Source: JALYRV01 sp036675475
Lineage (GTDB): Bacteria > Acidobacteriota > Vicinamibacteria > Vicinamibacterales > SCN-69-37
Direction: 5' to 3'
DNA: 37,621 nt
Assembly: GCA_036675475.1 (NCBI GenBank)
Contig: JAKFEY010000035.1
Location: 1-37,621 of the forward strand
The notes under the pieces were generated by a model. That model was not told the origin of the DNA. It ran no database searches and was given only the letters and a program-made list of their open reading frames with translations. This document shows, in pieces, positions 13,864 to 21,383 of the stretch. Every line of letters begins with the position of its first letter. Within the stretch, counting starts at the first letter, position 1. Both the position numbers and the translations under genes were made by a program.

Positions 13864-15147
13864 CTAGAACGGCTTCTCCAGCGATTCCGACTGCGGCGTG
13901 AACAGCTGTGCGCCGTCGTCGGTGATGTACATATCGTCTTCGAGCCGCACGCCAAACTCGCCCGGCAGATAAATGCCCGGCTCGTCGCTGAACGTCATGC
14001 CCGGCGACAGCGGCAGGGTGTTGCCGCGCGTGAGATACGGCCACTCGTGGCCGTCCATGCCCATGCCGTGCCCCACGCGGTGCGTGAAGTACTTGTAGTC
14101 AGGGCCGTACCCGGCGTCCACGATCACTTTGCGGGCTGCGGCATCCACCGCCTCGCACGGCACGCCGGGTCGGGCGGCGGCCAGCGCCGCGTCCTGCGCG
14201 CGCCGCTCGATCTCGAAGACCTTCTTCATCTTGTCGGTCGGCGTGCCCAGGACGAACGTGCGGCTGATATCCGACGCGTAGCCTTCCACGCTGCAGCCGC
14301 CGTCGATCAGAAGGATGGTGCCTTCGCGCACGACCTGCGGCTGGATGGAGCCGTGCGGCAGGGCGGAGTAGGGCCCCACCTGCACGCCGGCCCCGCCCGA
14401 ATAGCCGAGGCGCGAGTGCGCGGCCGAGACGAGCGCGGCGAAATCATTCTGCGTCATGCCCTCGGCCAGCGCCTTGTAGGCCGCTTCGTAGGCCTTCAGC
14501 GTGACCGCGGACGCGTGGCGCATCAGCGCGAGCTCGTGCGCGTCCTTCACCATGCGGCAGCCCGCGGTGATGGGCGTACCGCTGACGGTCTTCACTGCGG
14601 GTGCCGCGAGCGCGACACCGTCGCTGAACACGAACTTCACGGTTTCTTCGACGCCGAGGCGGCCGGTGGCCACGCCGCGCTCGCGCAGCCCCTGCGCCAC
14701 GAGCGCGTAGGGGCTTTCGTGCTCCTCCCAGGTGCGGACGTCGGCCGTGCCGCTGAAGGGCCCGAGCGCGATCTGCTCGCGCGCGCGATCCTCCTCGAAT
14801 GCCGGGCACACGAAAAACGGCTCGCCCTTCGCCGGGATGACGCAGGTGAAGAGCCGCTCGCCGCCGCTCCACCGGATGTTGGTGAAGTACACCAGCGACG
14901 TGCCGCTGCACAGCATCAGCGCATCCATCTTCTCTGCGGCCATCAGGCGCCGCGCCTTTTCGACGCGCGCGCGCCGCTCGTCGGCGGAGATCGGCACGAC
15001 GCCGTCGCGCATGGGCGTGAGCGCCGCAATTGACGGCGGCAGCGCCTGCGCGGATTGTTCGAGTGGCTCGGCGGCCGCGACCCTGGGAAGGGTGACGAGG
15101 GCGCCGGCCGCGCCGGCGGTGCGGATGAACATGCGTCGCGAAAACAT
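13864..15147 (-). CDS. Tat-exported M24-family aminopeptidase (Xaa-Pro type)
   Basis: 427 residues. The N-terminus MFSRRMFIRTAGAAGALVTL has a twin-arginine motif and hydrophobic core, so the folded metalloenzyme is probably exported by Tat. The pita-bread M24 domain fills the C-terminal half. Metal ligands are Asp in LLIDGGC and in YASDISRTF, His in RVGHGMGMDGHE, Glu in FSDEPGIY and Glu in GVRLEDD. A creatinase-like N-terminal domain precedes it. It likely removes N-terminal residues before proline. The gene is divergent from the PLP-enzyme operon across only 43 nt. A CATAAT ends 6 nt before the ATG without a Shine-Dalgarno, again the leaderless pattern. Confidence 0.88.
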   Translation of the reverse strand: MFSRRMFIRTAGAAGALVTLPRVAAAEPLEQSAQALPPSIAALTPMRDGVVPISADERRARVEKARRLMAAEKMDALMLCSGTSLVYFTNIRWSGGERLFTCVIPAKGEPFFVCPAFEEDRAREQIALGPFSGTADVRTWEEHESPYALVAQGLRERGVATGRLGVEETVKFVFSDGVALAAPAVKTVSGTPITAGCRMVKDAHELALMRHASAVTLKAYEAAYKALAEGMTQNDFAALVSAAHSRLGYSGGAGVQVGPYSALPHGSIQPQVVREGTILLIDGGCSVEGYASDISRTFVLGTPTDKMKKVFEIERRAQDAALAAARPGVPCEAVDAAARKVIVDAGYGPDYKYFTHRVGHGMGMDGHEWPYLTRGNTLPLSPGMTFSDEPGIYLPGEFGVRLEDDMYITDDGAQLFTPQSESLEKPF

Positions 15148-15190
15148 GGGGCCATTATGTGCCGAGTTGCCGCGGCGATAGAATCACGCG
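15148..15190. promoter_or_regulatory. 43-nt divergent gap with overlapping leaderless-type promoters
   Basis: Minus strand: CATAAT at 15159-15154, 6 nt before the M24 ATG. Plus strand: TAGAAT at 15179-15184, 6 nt before the GTG at 15191. With normal 17-nt spacers, each promoter's -35 position overlaps the other's -10. Neither gene has a Shine-Dalgarno. Confidence 0.5.
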
Positions 15191-16330
15191 GTGGCCGACC
15201 CGCTTCTCGCCTGGCGCAGCCAGTTTCCGATCCTCGACACCTGCACCTATCTGGTGAGCCACTCGCTCGGCGCCATGCCGAAGGCCGTGGGCGACGAGCT
15301 CGCGCTCTTCGCCGGGACGTGGGCCGCGCGCGGCGTGCAGGCCTGGCACGAAGGCTGGTGGGAGATGGCGGCCGAAACGGCCGATCTCCTCGCGCCCATC
15401 ATCGGCGTGCCGAACGGCACGCTGACGATGCACCAGAACGTGACGGTGGCGCAGTCCGTCATCGCGTCGTGCTTCGACTACACAGGCCCGCGCAACCGCA
15501 TCGTCCTCCAGGATCTGGATTTTCCGAGCAACCACTATCTGTTCGAAGGCTTCCGGAAGTACGGCGCGGAAATCGTCTATGTGAAGTCGGACGATTCCGT
15601 GCGCGCGCCAATCGACCGCCTGCTCGACGCCATCGACGAGCGGACGCTGCTCGTGCCGATTTCGTACGTGCTGTTCAGAAGCGCCGCCATTCAGGATGTA
15701 AGGCCGGTCATCGAGAAGGCGCACAGCGTAGGCGCGCGCGTGATCCTCGATCTCTACCAGGCCGCGGGCACGGTACCGCTCGACGTCGCGGGACTTGGCG
15801 CCGATTTCGCGGTGGGCGGGTCGGTGAAGTGGCTGTGCGGAGGTCCCGGCGCCGGCTACATGTACGTGCGCGAGGATCTAATCCCGCAGCTCGCACCGGC
15901 AGTGTCGGGTTGGGCGGGGCACGCGTCGCCCTTCGATTTCGCGACCGGCGCAACCGAGCGCGCCGGGGGCATCGAGCGATTCCAGAGCGGCACGCCGAAC
16001 GTGCCGGTCTACTACATGGCCCGCGCCGGCTACCGCATCGTCAACGAGGTGGGTGTGGCCGCGATTCGCGAGAAGTCGCTGCGGCTCACGCGCATCATGA
16101 TGGACGCGGCGGCGACGCAGGGCTGGCGGCTCAATACGCCGGAGGCCGACGCGGAGCGCGGCGGCTCCGTGGTGATTGACGTGCCCGACGGCATGCGCAA
16201 GTCGCAGGCGCTGATCGCGTCGGGCGTCATCGTCGACTACCGGCCGAACGCGGGGATTCGGATGGCTCCCCATTTCTATAACTCCGAAGACGAAGTCCGA
16301 ACAGCCATGGACGTTCTGAGTGCACTATGA
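15191..16330 (+). CDS. Class V aminotransferase-fold PLP enzyme (kynureninase-like)
   Basis: 379 residues from a GTG. A fold-type I PLP enzyme: Asp187 in VILDLYQAAG should contact the pyridine nitrogen, and Lys213 in GGSVKWLCGGPG should form the Schiff base. The SVKW-L-GGPG neighbourhood and the RFQSGTPNVPVYY segment are closer to kynureninase and related lyases than to NifS/IscS. The reaction cannot be fixed from sequence. It heads a run of five genes joined by 4-nt overlaps or a 1-nt gap, so it is probably tied to the same pathway as the GH109 and sugar-nucleotide genes. Its stop TGA overlaps the next ATG. The promoter is the leaderless-type TAGAAT 6 nt upstream. Confidence 0.8.
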   Translation: MADPLLAWRSQFPILDTCTYLVSHSLGAMPKAVGDELALFAGTWAARGVQAWHEGWWEMAAETADLLAPIIGVPNGTLTMHQNVTVAQSVIASCFDYTGPRNRIVLQDLDFPSNHYLFEGFRKYGAEIVYVKSDDSVRAPIDRLLDAIDERTLLVPISYVLFRSAAIQDVRPVIEKAHSVGARVILDLYQAAGTVPLDVAGLGADFAVGGSVKWLCGGPGAGYMYVREDLIPQLAPAVSGWAGHASPFDFATGATERAGGIERFQSGTPNVPVYYMARAGYRIVNEVGVAAIREKSLRLTRIMMDAAATQGWRLNTPEADAERGGSVVIDVPDGMRKSQALIASGVIVDYRPNAGIRMAPHFYNSEDEVRTAMDVLSAL

Positions 16331-17661
16331 AAAGACGCGATTTTCTGAAGACGACGGCGGGAACGGTGGCGGCGGGCGCGGTGGCCAAGGCTCTGACCGC
16401 TGCGGACGCCGCCGCGGACACGCAGGCCCGCGGCCCGCTTGCGGCGGAGCCGATTCCCCTGGTGCGGATCGGGTACGTCGGCATCGGCGGCATGGGTTCG
16501 GCCCACGTCAACAATCTGTTGAAGGTGCCGGGCTGCCGCATCACGGCCGTCTGCGACATCAATCCCGCGCGGACGGCGTGGGCGGTCAAGGCCATCACGG
16601 CGGCCGGCCATCCGGCGCCCGCGGTCTATACCAAGGGCCCGCGCGACTTCGAGCGGCTGTGCGCCGAAGAAGATCTCGATCTCGTCTACAACGCGACGCC
16701 GTGGGAATGGCACGTGCCGATCTGCCTGGCCGCGATGAAGCACGGCAAGCACGCGGCGGTTGAAGTGCCGGCCGCGATGAGCCTGGACGACTGCTGGGCG
16801 CTCGTCGAGGCGGCCGAGAAGCACCAGAAGCACTGCGTGATGATGGAGAACTGCAACTACGGCCGCATGGAGATGCTGGCCTTCCATCTCACGCGGCTCG
16901 GCCTGTTCGGCGAGATCGTGCATGCCGAAGGCGGCTATCTGCACGATCTGCGCGACATCAAGTTTTCGAACAGCGGCGAAGGGCTGTGGCGGCGCGCGTG
17001 GTCGCAGAAGCTCAATGGCAATCTGTATCCGACGCACGGCCTTGGTCCGGTCGCCAACTGCATGGACATCAATCGCGGGGATCGCTTCGATTACGTGGTG
17101 TCGATGAGCGGCCCGTCGCGCGGGCTGCAGGACTGGGCGAAGGAGCACTTCCCGGAAGACGCGCCGCAGCGCCGCGAGCGCTACGTGCTCGGCGACGTCA
17201 ACGCGTCGCTCATCAAGACGGCCAACGGCCGGACCATTTATGTCGTGCACGACACGAACCTGCCGCGCCCGTACAGCCGCATCAACCTGGTGCAGGGCAC
17301 GAAAGGGATCTTTCAAGGCTATCCGGATCGCGTGTACATCGAGGGGCGCGGCAAGCCGCACGCCTGGACGCCAGCCGGCGAATATCTGGCCGAGTTCGAT
17401 CATCCGTTGTGGAAGGACATCGCGGCGAAGGCGGCCGGCGCCGGCCACGGCGGCATGGACTACATGGAGGATTACCGCCTGATCAAGTGCCTGCGCGAGG
17501 GCCTGCCCACCGACATGAACGTGTACGACGCCGCCGCGCTGAGCAGCCTGGTGGGCGCGACCGTGAAGTCGGTCGCGGAGCGCAGCCGCCCGGTCGACAT
17601 CCCCGACTTCACGCGCGGCAAGTGGAAGACGAACCCGAAGCTGGATCTTGTTCGCGCGTGA
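16327..17661 (+). CDS. Tat-exported GH109-type Gfo/Idh/MocA protein (alpha-N-acetylgalactosaminidase family)
   Basis: 444 residues. MKRRDFLKTTAGTVAAGAVA is a textbook Tat signal. The Rossmann motif GYVGIGGMGSAHV (49-61) binds NAD. The segments TPWEWHVPICLAAMKHGKH, EVPAA (146-150), MMENCNYGR (172-180) and NLYPTHGLGPVA (232-243) match glycoside hydrolase family 109, which removes alpha-linked GalNAc by an NAD-dependent redox mechanism. Tyr234 and His237 keep the spacing of the tyrosine and proposed acid/base histidine of the characterised enzyme. Many acidobacterial relatives are annotated only as Gfo/Idh/MocA oxidoreductases, so the exact sugar is uncertain. Coupled at both ends by 4-nt overlaps (ATGA with the PLP enzyme, GTGA with the nucleotidyltransferase). 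Confidence 0.82.
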   Translation: MKRRDFLKTTAGTVAAGAVAKALTAADAAADTQARGPLAAEPIPLVRIGYVGIGGMGSAHVNNLLKVPGCRITAVCDINPARTAWAVKAITAAGHPAPAVYTKGPRDFERLCAEEDLDLVYNATPWEWHVPICLAAMKHGKHAAVEVPAAMSLDDCWALVEAAEKHQKHCVMMENCNYGRMEMLAFHLTRLGLFGEIVHAEGGYLHDLRDIKFSNSGEGLWRRAWSQKLNGNLYPTHGLGPVANCMDINRGDRFDYVVSMSGPSRGLQDWAKEHFPEDAPQRRERYVLGDVNASLIKTANGRTIYVVHDTNLPRPYSRINLVQGTKGIFQGYPDRVYIEGRGKPHAWTPAGEYLAEFDHPLWKDIAAKAAGAGHGGMDYMEDYRLIKCLREGLPTDMNVYDAAALSSLVGATVKSVAERSRPVDIPDFTRGKWKTNPKLDLVRA

Positions 17662-18443
17662 AAGCATTGCTGTTGGCGGCGGGCCGCGGCACGCGCATGC
17701 GCGCGCCGGCGGCCGCGGCGCTCGATCCCGCGCAGGCCGCCGCGGCCGACGCCGGCATGAAAGGCATGATCACCTTTGGCCGGCCGTTCCTCGATCACGT
17801 CCTGCACTCCCTGGCCGACGCGGGTCTCACGGACATCGCGCTCGTCCTGGCGCCTCATCATGACGAGGCGCGCGCGTACTATCGCGCGCTGCCGCTCTCG
17901 CGCATCCGTCTGACGTTGCTGACGCAACCTCAGCCGCTCGGAACCGCCGACGCCGTCCTGGCGGGTGAGGCCTGGACGGCAGGCGAGCCCTTCGTGACCT
18001 TGAACAGCGATAACCTCTATCCCGTGGATGTCCTCACGCAGCTTGCCGCCGCCACGGGTCCCGCAGTGCCGGGCTTCGCGCGCGACTCGCTGGCCCTGCC
18101 GCTCGATCGCGTCGGCGCGTTCGCCCTCATCGAAGCCGACGCGCGCCGCTGCCTCTCACGCATCGTCGAAAAGCCGGGGACGGCCGCGGTGGAAGCTGCC
18201 GGCCCGGGCGCGCTGATCAGCATGAACGTGTGGCGCTTCGACGCGCGCATCTTCGCGGCGTGCCGCGATGTGCCGGTGTCGCCGCGGGGCGAAAAGGAAT
18301 TGCCGCAGGCCGTGGGCCTGGCGGCGGCACGCGGCGTCTGTTTCGAGGTCATCCCGGTACGTGGAACGGTTCCGGACTTGTCGAGCCGGGCCGACATCGC
18401 CGGCGTCGCCCGGCACCTGGCCGGCGCGGAGGTGCGGCTGTGA
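17658..18443 (+). CDS. Sugar-phosphate nucleotidyltransferase (NTP_transferase)
   Basis: 261 residues from a GTG. It starts with the nucleotide-binding signature LLLAAGRGTRM (4-14). The usual short link to the catalytic lysine is lengthened by an Ala-rich insert, so the lysine is probably Lys35 in GMKGMITFGRPFLDHVL. Asp118 in LNSDNLYP is the metal-binding aspartate. Family members join an NTP to a sugar-1-phosphate. At 261 residues it lacks the left-handed beta-helix of GlmU-type enzymes. Sitting between GH109 and a galactokinase-like kinase, it likely activates the sugar-1-phosphate made by that kinase. The start overlaps the GH109 stop (GTGA) and its own stop overlaps the pirin start. Confidence 0.8.
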   Translation: MKALLLAAGRGTRMRAPAAAALDPAQAAAADAGMKGMITFGRPFLDHVLHSLADAGLTDIALVLAPHHDEARAYYRALPLSRIRLTLLTQPQPLGTADAVLAGEAWTAGEPFVTLNSDNLYPVDVLTQLAAATGPAVPGFARDSLALPLDRVGAFALIEADARRCLSRIVEKPGTAAVEAAGPGALISMNVWRFDARIFAACRDVPVSPRGEKELPQAVGLAAARGVCFEVIPVRGTVPDLSSRADIAGVARHLAGAEVRL

Positions 18444-19381
18444 GCCGGACGACCGGCGCCGAGCCGTTTACGTCGATCGGCGCATCGGGGCGCCGCTTCG
18501 ATGCCTACGAGAACCGCGAAACCAACCTCGGGTCGCTTCGGATCTATCGCGCGCTGCCAGTCAAGGGACGCCGCATGATCGGTCCCTGGTGCTTCCTCGA
18601 TCGCTACGGCCCGCTGTCGTTCAGCGAGGGCATGCCGATGGACGTGGCGCCGCATCCGCACATCGGCCTGCAGACCGTCACGTGGCTCGTCGACGGAGAA
18701 GTGGCGCACGACGACAGCCTGCGCTGCGCGTCGGTGCTGCGGCCCGGCGGGGTGAACGTGATGACGTCGGGCGGCGGCATCGCGCACGCTGAGCGCACGC
18801 CGCGGGATCACAGCGGGCGCCTGAACGGCGTGCAGTTGTGGACGGCGCTTCCCGATGCCGTGCGCGGCGTGGCCGCATCGTTCCAGCATATCGACGATGT
18901 GCCGCGCCTCGAGCTTCCGGGTGGCATCGCGCAGGTGTTCGCCGGCGGCGTCGGCGCGGCGCTCTCGCCCGCGCGGTATTTCTCGCCCATCGTCGGCGCC
19001 GATCTCGACATTCATCGCGGCGCGGAGCTGACGCTGCCGCTCGAGCCGTCGTTCGAGCATGCGGTGCTCGTGTTGTCGGGAGAGTGCGTCTTGGAGGGGC
19101 AGCCGCTGGCGCATCACGTGTTGTATTACCTGGGTGCCGCGCGGGGAGAGCTGTCGATCACGAGCGCCACCGGCGCGCGCGTGCTGCTGGTCGGCGGCGC
19201 GCCGTTCGACGAAACGATCCTGATGTGGTGGAACTTCGTCGCGCGCACGCCCGACGAGATTCGCGCCGCGCGCGACGACTGGGAAGCGCATCGCCGTTTC
19301 GGCGAGGTGCCTGCGTATAACGGCCCGCGTCTGCAGGCGCCCGACCTGCTGAAGTTCGCGCGGCCAAATCCGGCGAGCTGA
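18440..19381 (+). CDS. Pirin-family bicupin protein
   Basis: 313 residues from a GTG overlapping the previous stop. The N-terminal cupin shows the pirin metal site: HPHIGLQTVTWLVDGEVAH near residues 72-91 and SGGGIAHAER near residues 113-122. The C-terminal cupin is present (PARYFSPIVGADLDIHRGAE). Bacterial pirins include quercetinase-like dioxygenases and redox-linked regulators of central metabolism. No substrate can be assigned. Its place between a nucleotidyltransferase and a sugar kinase, with 4-nt and 1-nt junctions, means it is co-expressed with them. It may be a passenger rather than a pathway enzyme. Confidence 0.88.
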   Translation: MSRTTGAEPFTSIGASGRRFDAYENRETNLGSLRIYRALPVKGRRMIGPWCFLDRYGPLSFSEGMPMDVAPHPHIGLQTVTWLVDGEVAHDDSLRCASVLRPGGVNVMTSGGGIAHAERTPRDHSGRLNGVQLWTALPDAVRGVAASFQHIDDVPRLELPGGIAQVFAGGVGAALSPARYFSPIVGADLDIHRGAELTLPLEPSFEHAVLVLSGECVLEGQPLAHHVLYYLGAARGELSITSATGARVLLVGGAPFDETILMWWNFVARTPDEIRAARDDWEAHRRFGEVPAYNGPRLQAPDLLKFARPNPAS

Positions 19382-19382
19382 C

Positions 19383-20474
19383 GTGGCGGTGGAGCGGCGC
19401 CCCTGGCGCGGATTCGTGCCGGGCCGCCTCGAGGTCTTCGGCAAGCACACCGACTATGCCGGCGGACACTCGCTGGTGGCCGCCGTGCCGCGCGGTTTCA
19501 CCGTTTCCGCCACACCATCAACATCAGGTCAGATCCGCGTCACGGATCTGGCCACCGGCGAGCACGGCGTGTTCGATCCGCGTGGCGGCGGTTCCGCCTC
19601 CGCATGGCGCCGCTATCCGCAGGCCGTGATCCGGCGCCTGGCGGCGAACTTCCCGGACGCGATTCTCTCGTGCGACATCGCGTTCGCGAGCAGCCTTCCG
19701 CAGGCGGCCGGCGTGAGCAGCTCCAGCGCGTTCATCATTGCGATCGCCGAATCGCTCATCGCGTGCGGCGGCATCGATCAAACAGACACCTGGCGGCACG
19801 CCATCGCGTCGCTCGAGGACCGCGCCTCCTATTTCGGCTGCATCGAGAACGGCTCGTCCTTCGGCGCCCTCGCCGGCGACGCCGGCGTGGGCACGCATGG
19901 CGGCAGCGAAGACCACGCCGCCATCGTCATGAGCCGGGAAGGGTATCTGCAGCTGTTCGCGTTCTCGCCGCTGCGGAGCGAGCGCCTGGTGGCGATGCCG
20001 GAGGGCTGGACGTTCGTCATCGCCTGGTCCGGCGTGGCCGCGATCAAGGCGGAAGGCGCGCGCGACGCGTACAACCGCCTCGCCGACCCCGCGGCGATGA
20101 CCGGCGATCGGCTGCGGCACTTCCGGAACGAGGATGCGCGCGTGCTCGAGGCCGCCGGCGCGTTCGCGCGCGGCGACATCCCGCGTGTGGGCGAGCTGGC
20201 GTCGGACTCGCAGCGCGACGCCGGCCTGCTGCTCGGCAACCAGGTGCCCGAGACGCGCGATCTCGTGACGCTCGCGCTCGCCGAAGGCGCCGCCGGGGCG
20301 TCAAGCTTCGGGGCCGGGTGGGGCGGCAGCGTCTGGGCGCTGGTGCAGGCGTCGAGCGCCGACCCGTTCGCCGCTCGCTGGCTCGCCGCCTATCGCCGGC
20401 GGCATCCCGATCGCGAGGCTGGCGCATTCGTGTCGCCGCCGGGAAATTCTACCCGGTTGATTTTCCCCGGTTGA
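19383..20474 (+). CDS. Galactokinase-like GHMP sugar kinase
   Basis: 363 residues from a GTG. GHMP motif 1 is PGRLEVFGKHTDYAGG (13-28), motif 2 is PQAAGVSSSSAF and motif 3 is FGAGWGG. GGSEDHAAI holds the probable catalytic Asp. In galactokinases the first motif reads GEHTDY, and its Glu contacts the sugar 6-hydroxyl region. Here it is Lys21, while His22 and Asp24 are kept. The substrate is therefore probably not plain galactose; an acetamido or acidic sugar is possible. The product would be a sugar-1-phosphate for the nucleotidyltransferase of the same operon. The last ~10 codons lie in the left arm of a perfect 31-bp inverted repeat, which fixes the C-terminal residues NSTRLIFPG. Confidence 0.82.
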   Translation: MAVERRPWRGFVPGRLEVFGKHTDYAGGHSLVAAVPRGFTVSATPSTSGQIRVTDLATGEHGVFDPRGGGSASAWRRYPQAVIRRLAANFPDAILSCDIAFASSLPQAAGVSSSSAFIIAIAESLIACGGIDQTDTWRHAIASLEDRASYFGCIENGSSFGALAGDAGVGTHGGSEDHAAIVMSREGYLQLFAFSPLRSERLVAMPEGWTFVIAWSGVAAIKAEGARDAYNRLADPAAMTGDRLRHFRNEDARVLEAAGAFARGDIPRVGELASDSQRDAGLLLGNQVPETRDLVTLALAEGAAGASSFGAGWGGSVWALVQASSADPFAARWLAAYRRRHPDREAGAFVSPPGNSTRLIFPG

Positions 20475-20518
20475 GAATCTGCACACCCAACCGGGGAAAA
20501 TCAACCGGGTAGAATTTC
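20443..20518. repeat. Perfect 31-bp inverted repeat with 14-nt loop
   Basis: Arms 20443-20473 and 20488-20518 are exact reverse complements. Each arm contains CCCGGTTGA (or its complement) twice, 14 nt apart, so the arm itself is built on a 2x7-nt period. The left arm overlaps the kinase stop codon. The right arm ends 16 nt before the dehydrogenase GTG. It could act as a bidirectional transcription stop or as a mobile palindromic repeat. There is no downstream T-run. Confidence 0.8.
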
Positions 20519-20521
20519 GCC

Positions 20522-20527
20522 TAGAAT
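20522..20527 (+). promoter_or_regulatory. Leaderless-type -10 element
   Basis: TAGAAT, 4 nt after the inverted repeat and 7 nt before the GTG at 20535. The matching -35 position lies inside the right arm of the palindrome. No Shine-Dalgarno is present. Confidence 0.45.
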
Positions 20528-20534
20528 CTCATCC

Positions 20535-21383
20535 GTGAACATCCGCAAAGTGACCGTCCTCGGCGCGGGGACGATGGGGCACGGCATTGCGCATGCGGCC
20601 GCGTCCGCCGGGTTCGAGACGGCGATGTACGACGTGACGCGCGACGCCGTCGAGAAGGGGCGCCAGAAAATCGACGCGATTGTGAAGAAGGGCGTCGAGC
20701 TCGGGAAGGTGGCCACCGCCGATGCCGACGCCACGCTCGCGCGCCTGACGGTCAGCGACAGCCTGCAGCAGGTCCTGTCAGGCACCGACTTCGTCATCGA
20801 GGCCGCGCCCGAGAAGATCGATCTCAAGCTGCACCTGATGGCGGAGATCGACATGCACGCGCCAGCCCACGCCATCGTCACCACCAACACCTCCGCGCTG
20901 AGCATCACGGAGATGGCCGGCGCGTCGAAGAATCCCGGCCGCGTCGCCGGCATGCACTTCTTCAATCCCGTGCACCGCATGAAGCTGGTCGAAATCGTGC
21001 GCGCGCTCGAGAGCTCGTCCGCCACGCTCGAGGCGGTCGAGGCCGTGTCGCAGCAGATGGGCAAGGAAACGGTGCTCGTGCGCGAGTCGCCCGGCTTCAT
21101 CACCACCCGCGTCAACGCGAGCATCGGCAACGAAGCGTTCTACATGCTCATGGAAGGTGTGGCGTCCGCGCGCGACATCGACAAGGCCTTGAAACTCGGA
21201 CTCAACCATCCCATGGGGCCGTTCGAGCTCGTCGATCTGGTTGGCCTCGACACGCGTCTCAGCATTCTCGAATACCTCCACCGCAGCATGGGCGAAAAAT
21301 ACCGGCCGTGCCCGCTGCTCGCCCAATATGTCAAGGCAGGGCGCCTCGGCCGGAAAACCGGCCGCGGCGTGTACGACTACTAA
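20535..21383 (+). CDS. hbd: 3-hydroxyacyl-CoA dehydrogenase (3-hydroxybutyryl-CoA dehydrogenase type)
   Basis: 282 residues from a GTG, the normal length for Hbd/PaaH. The NAD site GAGTMGHGIAHA is at 10-21. The catalytic His is in MHFFNPVHRMKLVEIV, the Ser/Asn neighbourhood is TTNTSALSI, and the C-terminal domain carries NHPMGPFELVDLVGLD. It oxidises a 3-hydroxyacyl-CoA to the 3-oxoacyl-CoA. Given the box genes 10 kb away, 3-hydroxyadipyl-CoA is a possible substrate, but a general beta-oxidation or butanoate role is equally likely. It abuts the symporter gene with no gap. TAGAAT 7 nt upstream and no Shine-Dalgarno suggest a leaderless mRNA. Confidence 0.87.
   Translation: MNIRKVTVLGAGTMGHGIAHAAASAGFETAMYDVTRDAVEKGRQKIDAIVKKGVELGKVATADADATLARLTVSDSLQQVLSGTDFVIEAAPEKIDLKLHLMAEIDMHAPAHAIVTTNTSALSITEMAGASKNPGRVAGMHFFNPVHRMKLVEIVRALESSSATLEAVEAVSQQMGKETVLVRESPGFITTRVNASIGNEAFYMLMEGVASARDIDKALKLGLNHPMGPFELVDLVGLDTRLSILEYLHRSMGEKYRPCPLLAQYVKAGRLGRKTGRGVYDY

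Noticed and set aside
20443..20518. Classical rho-independent terminator
   Set aside because: No T-run follows the stem, and the right arm runs into the next gene's promoter. It is better treated as a palindromic repeat.
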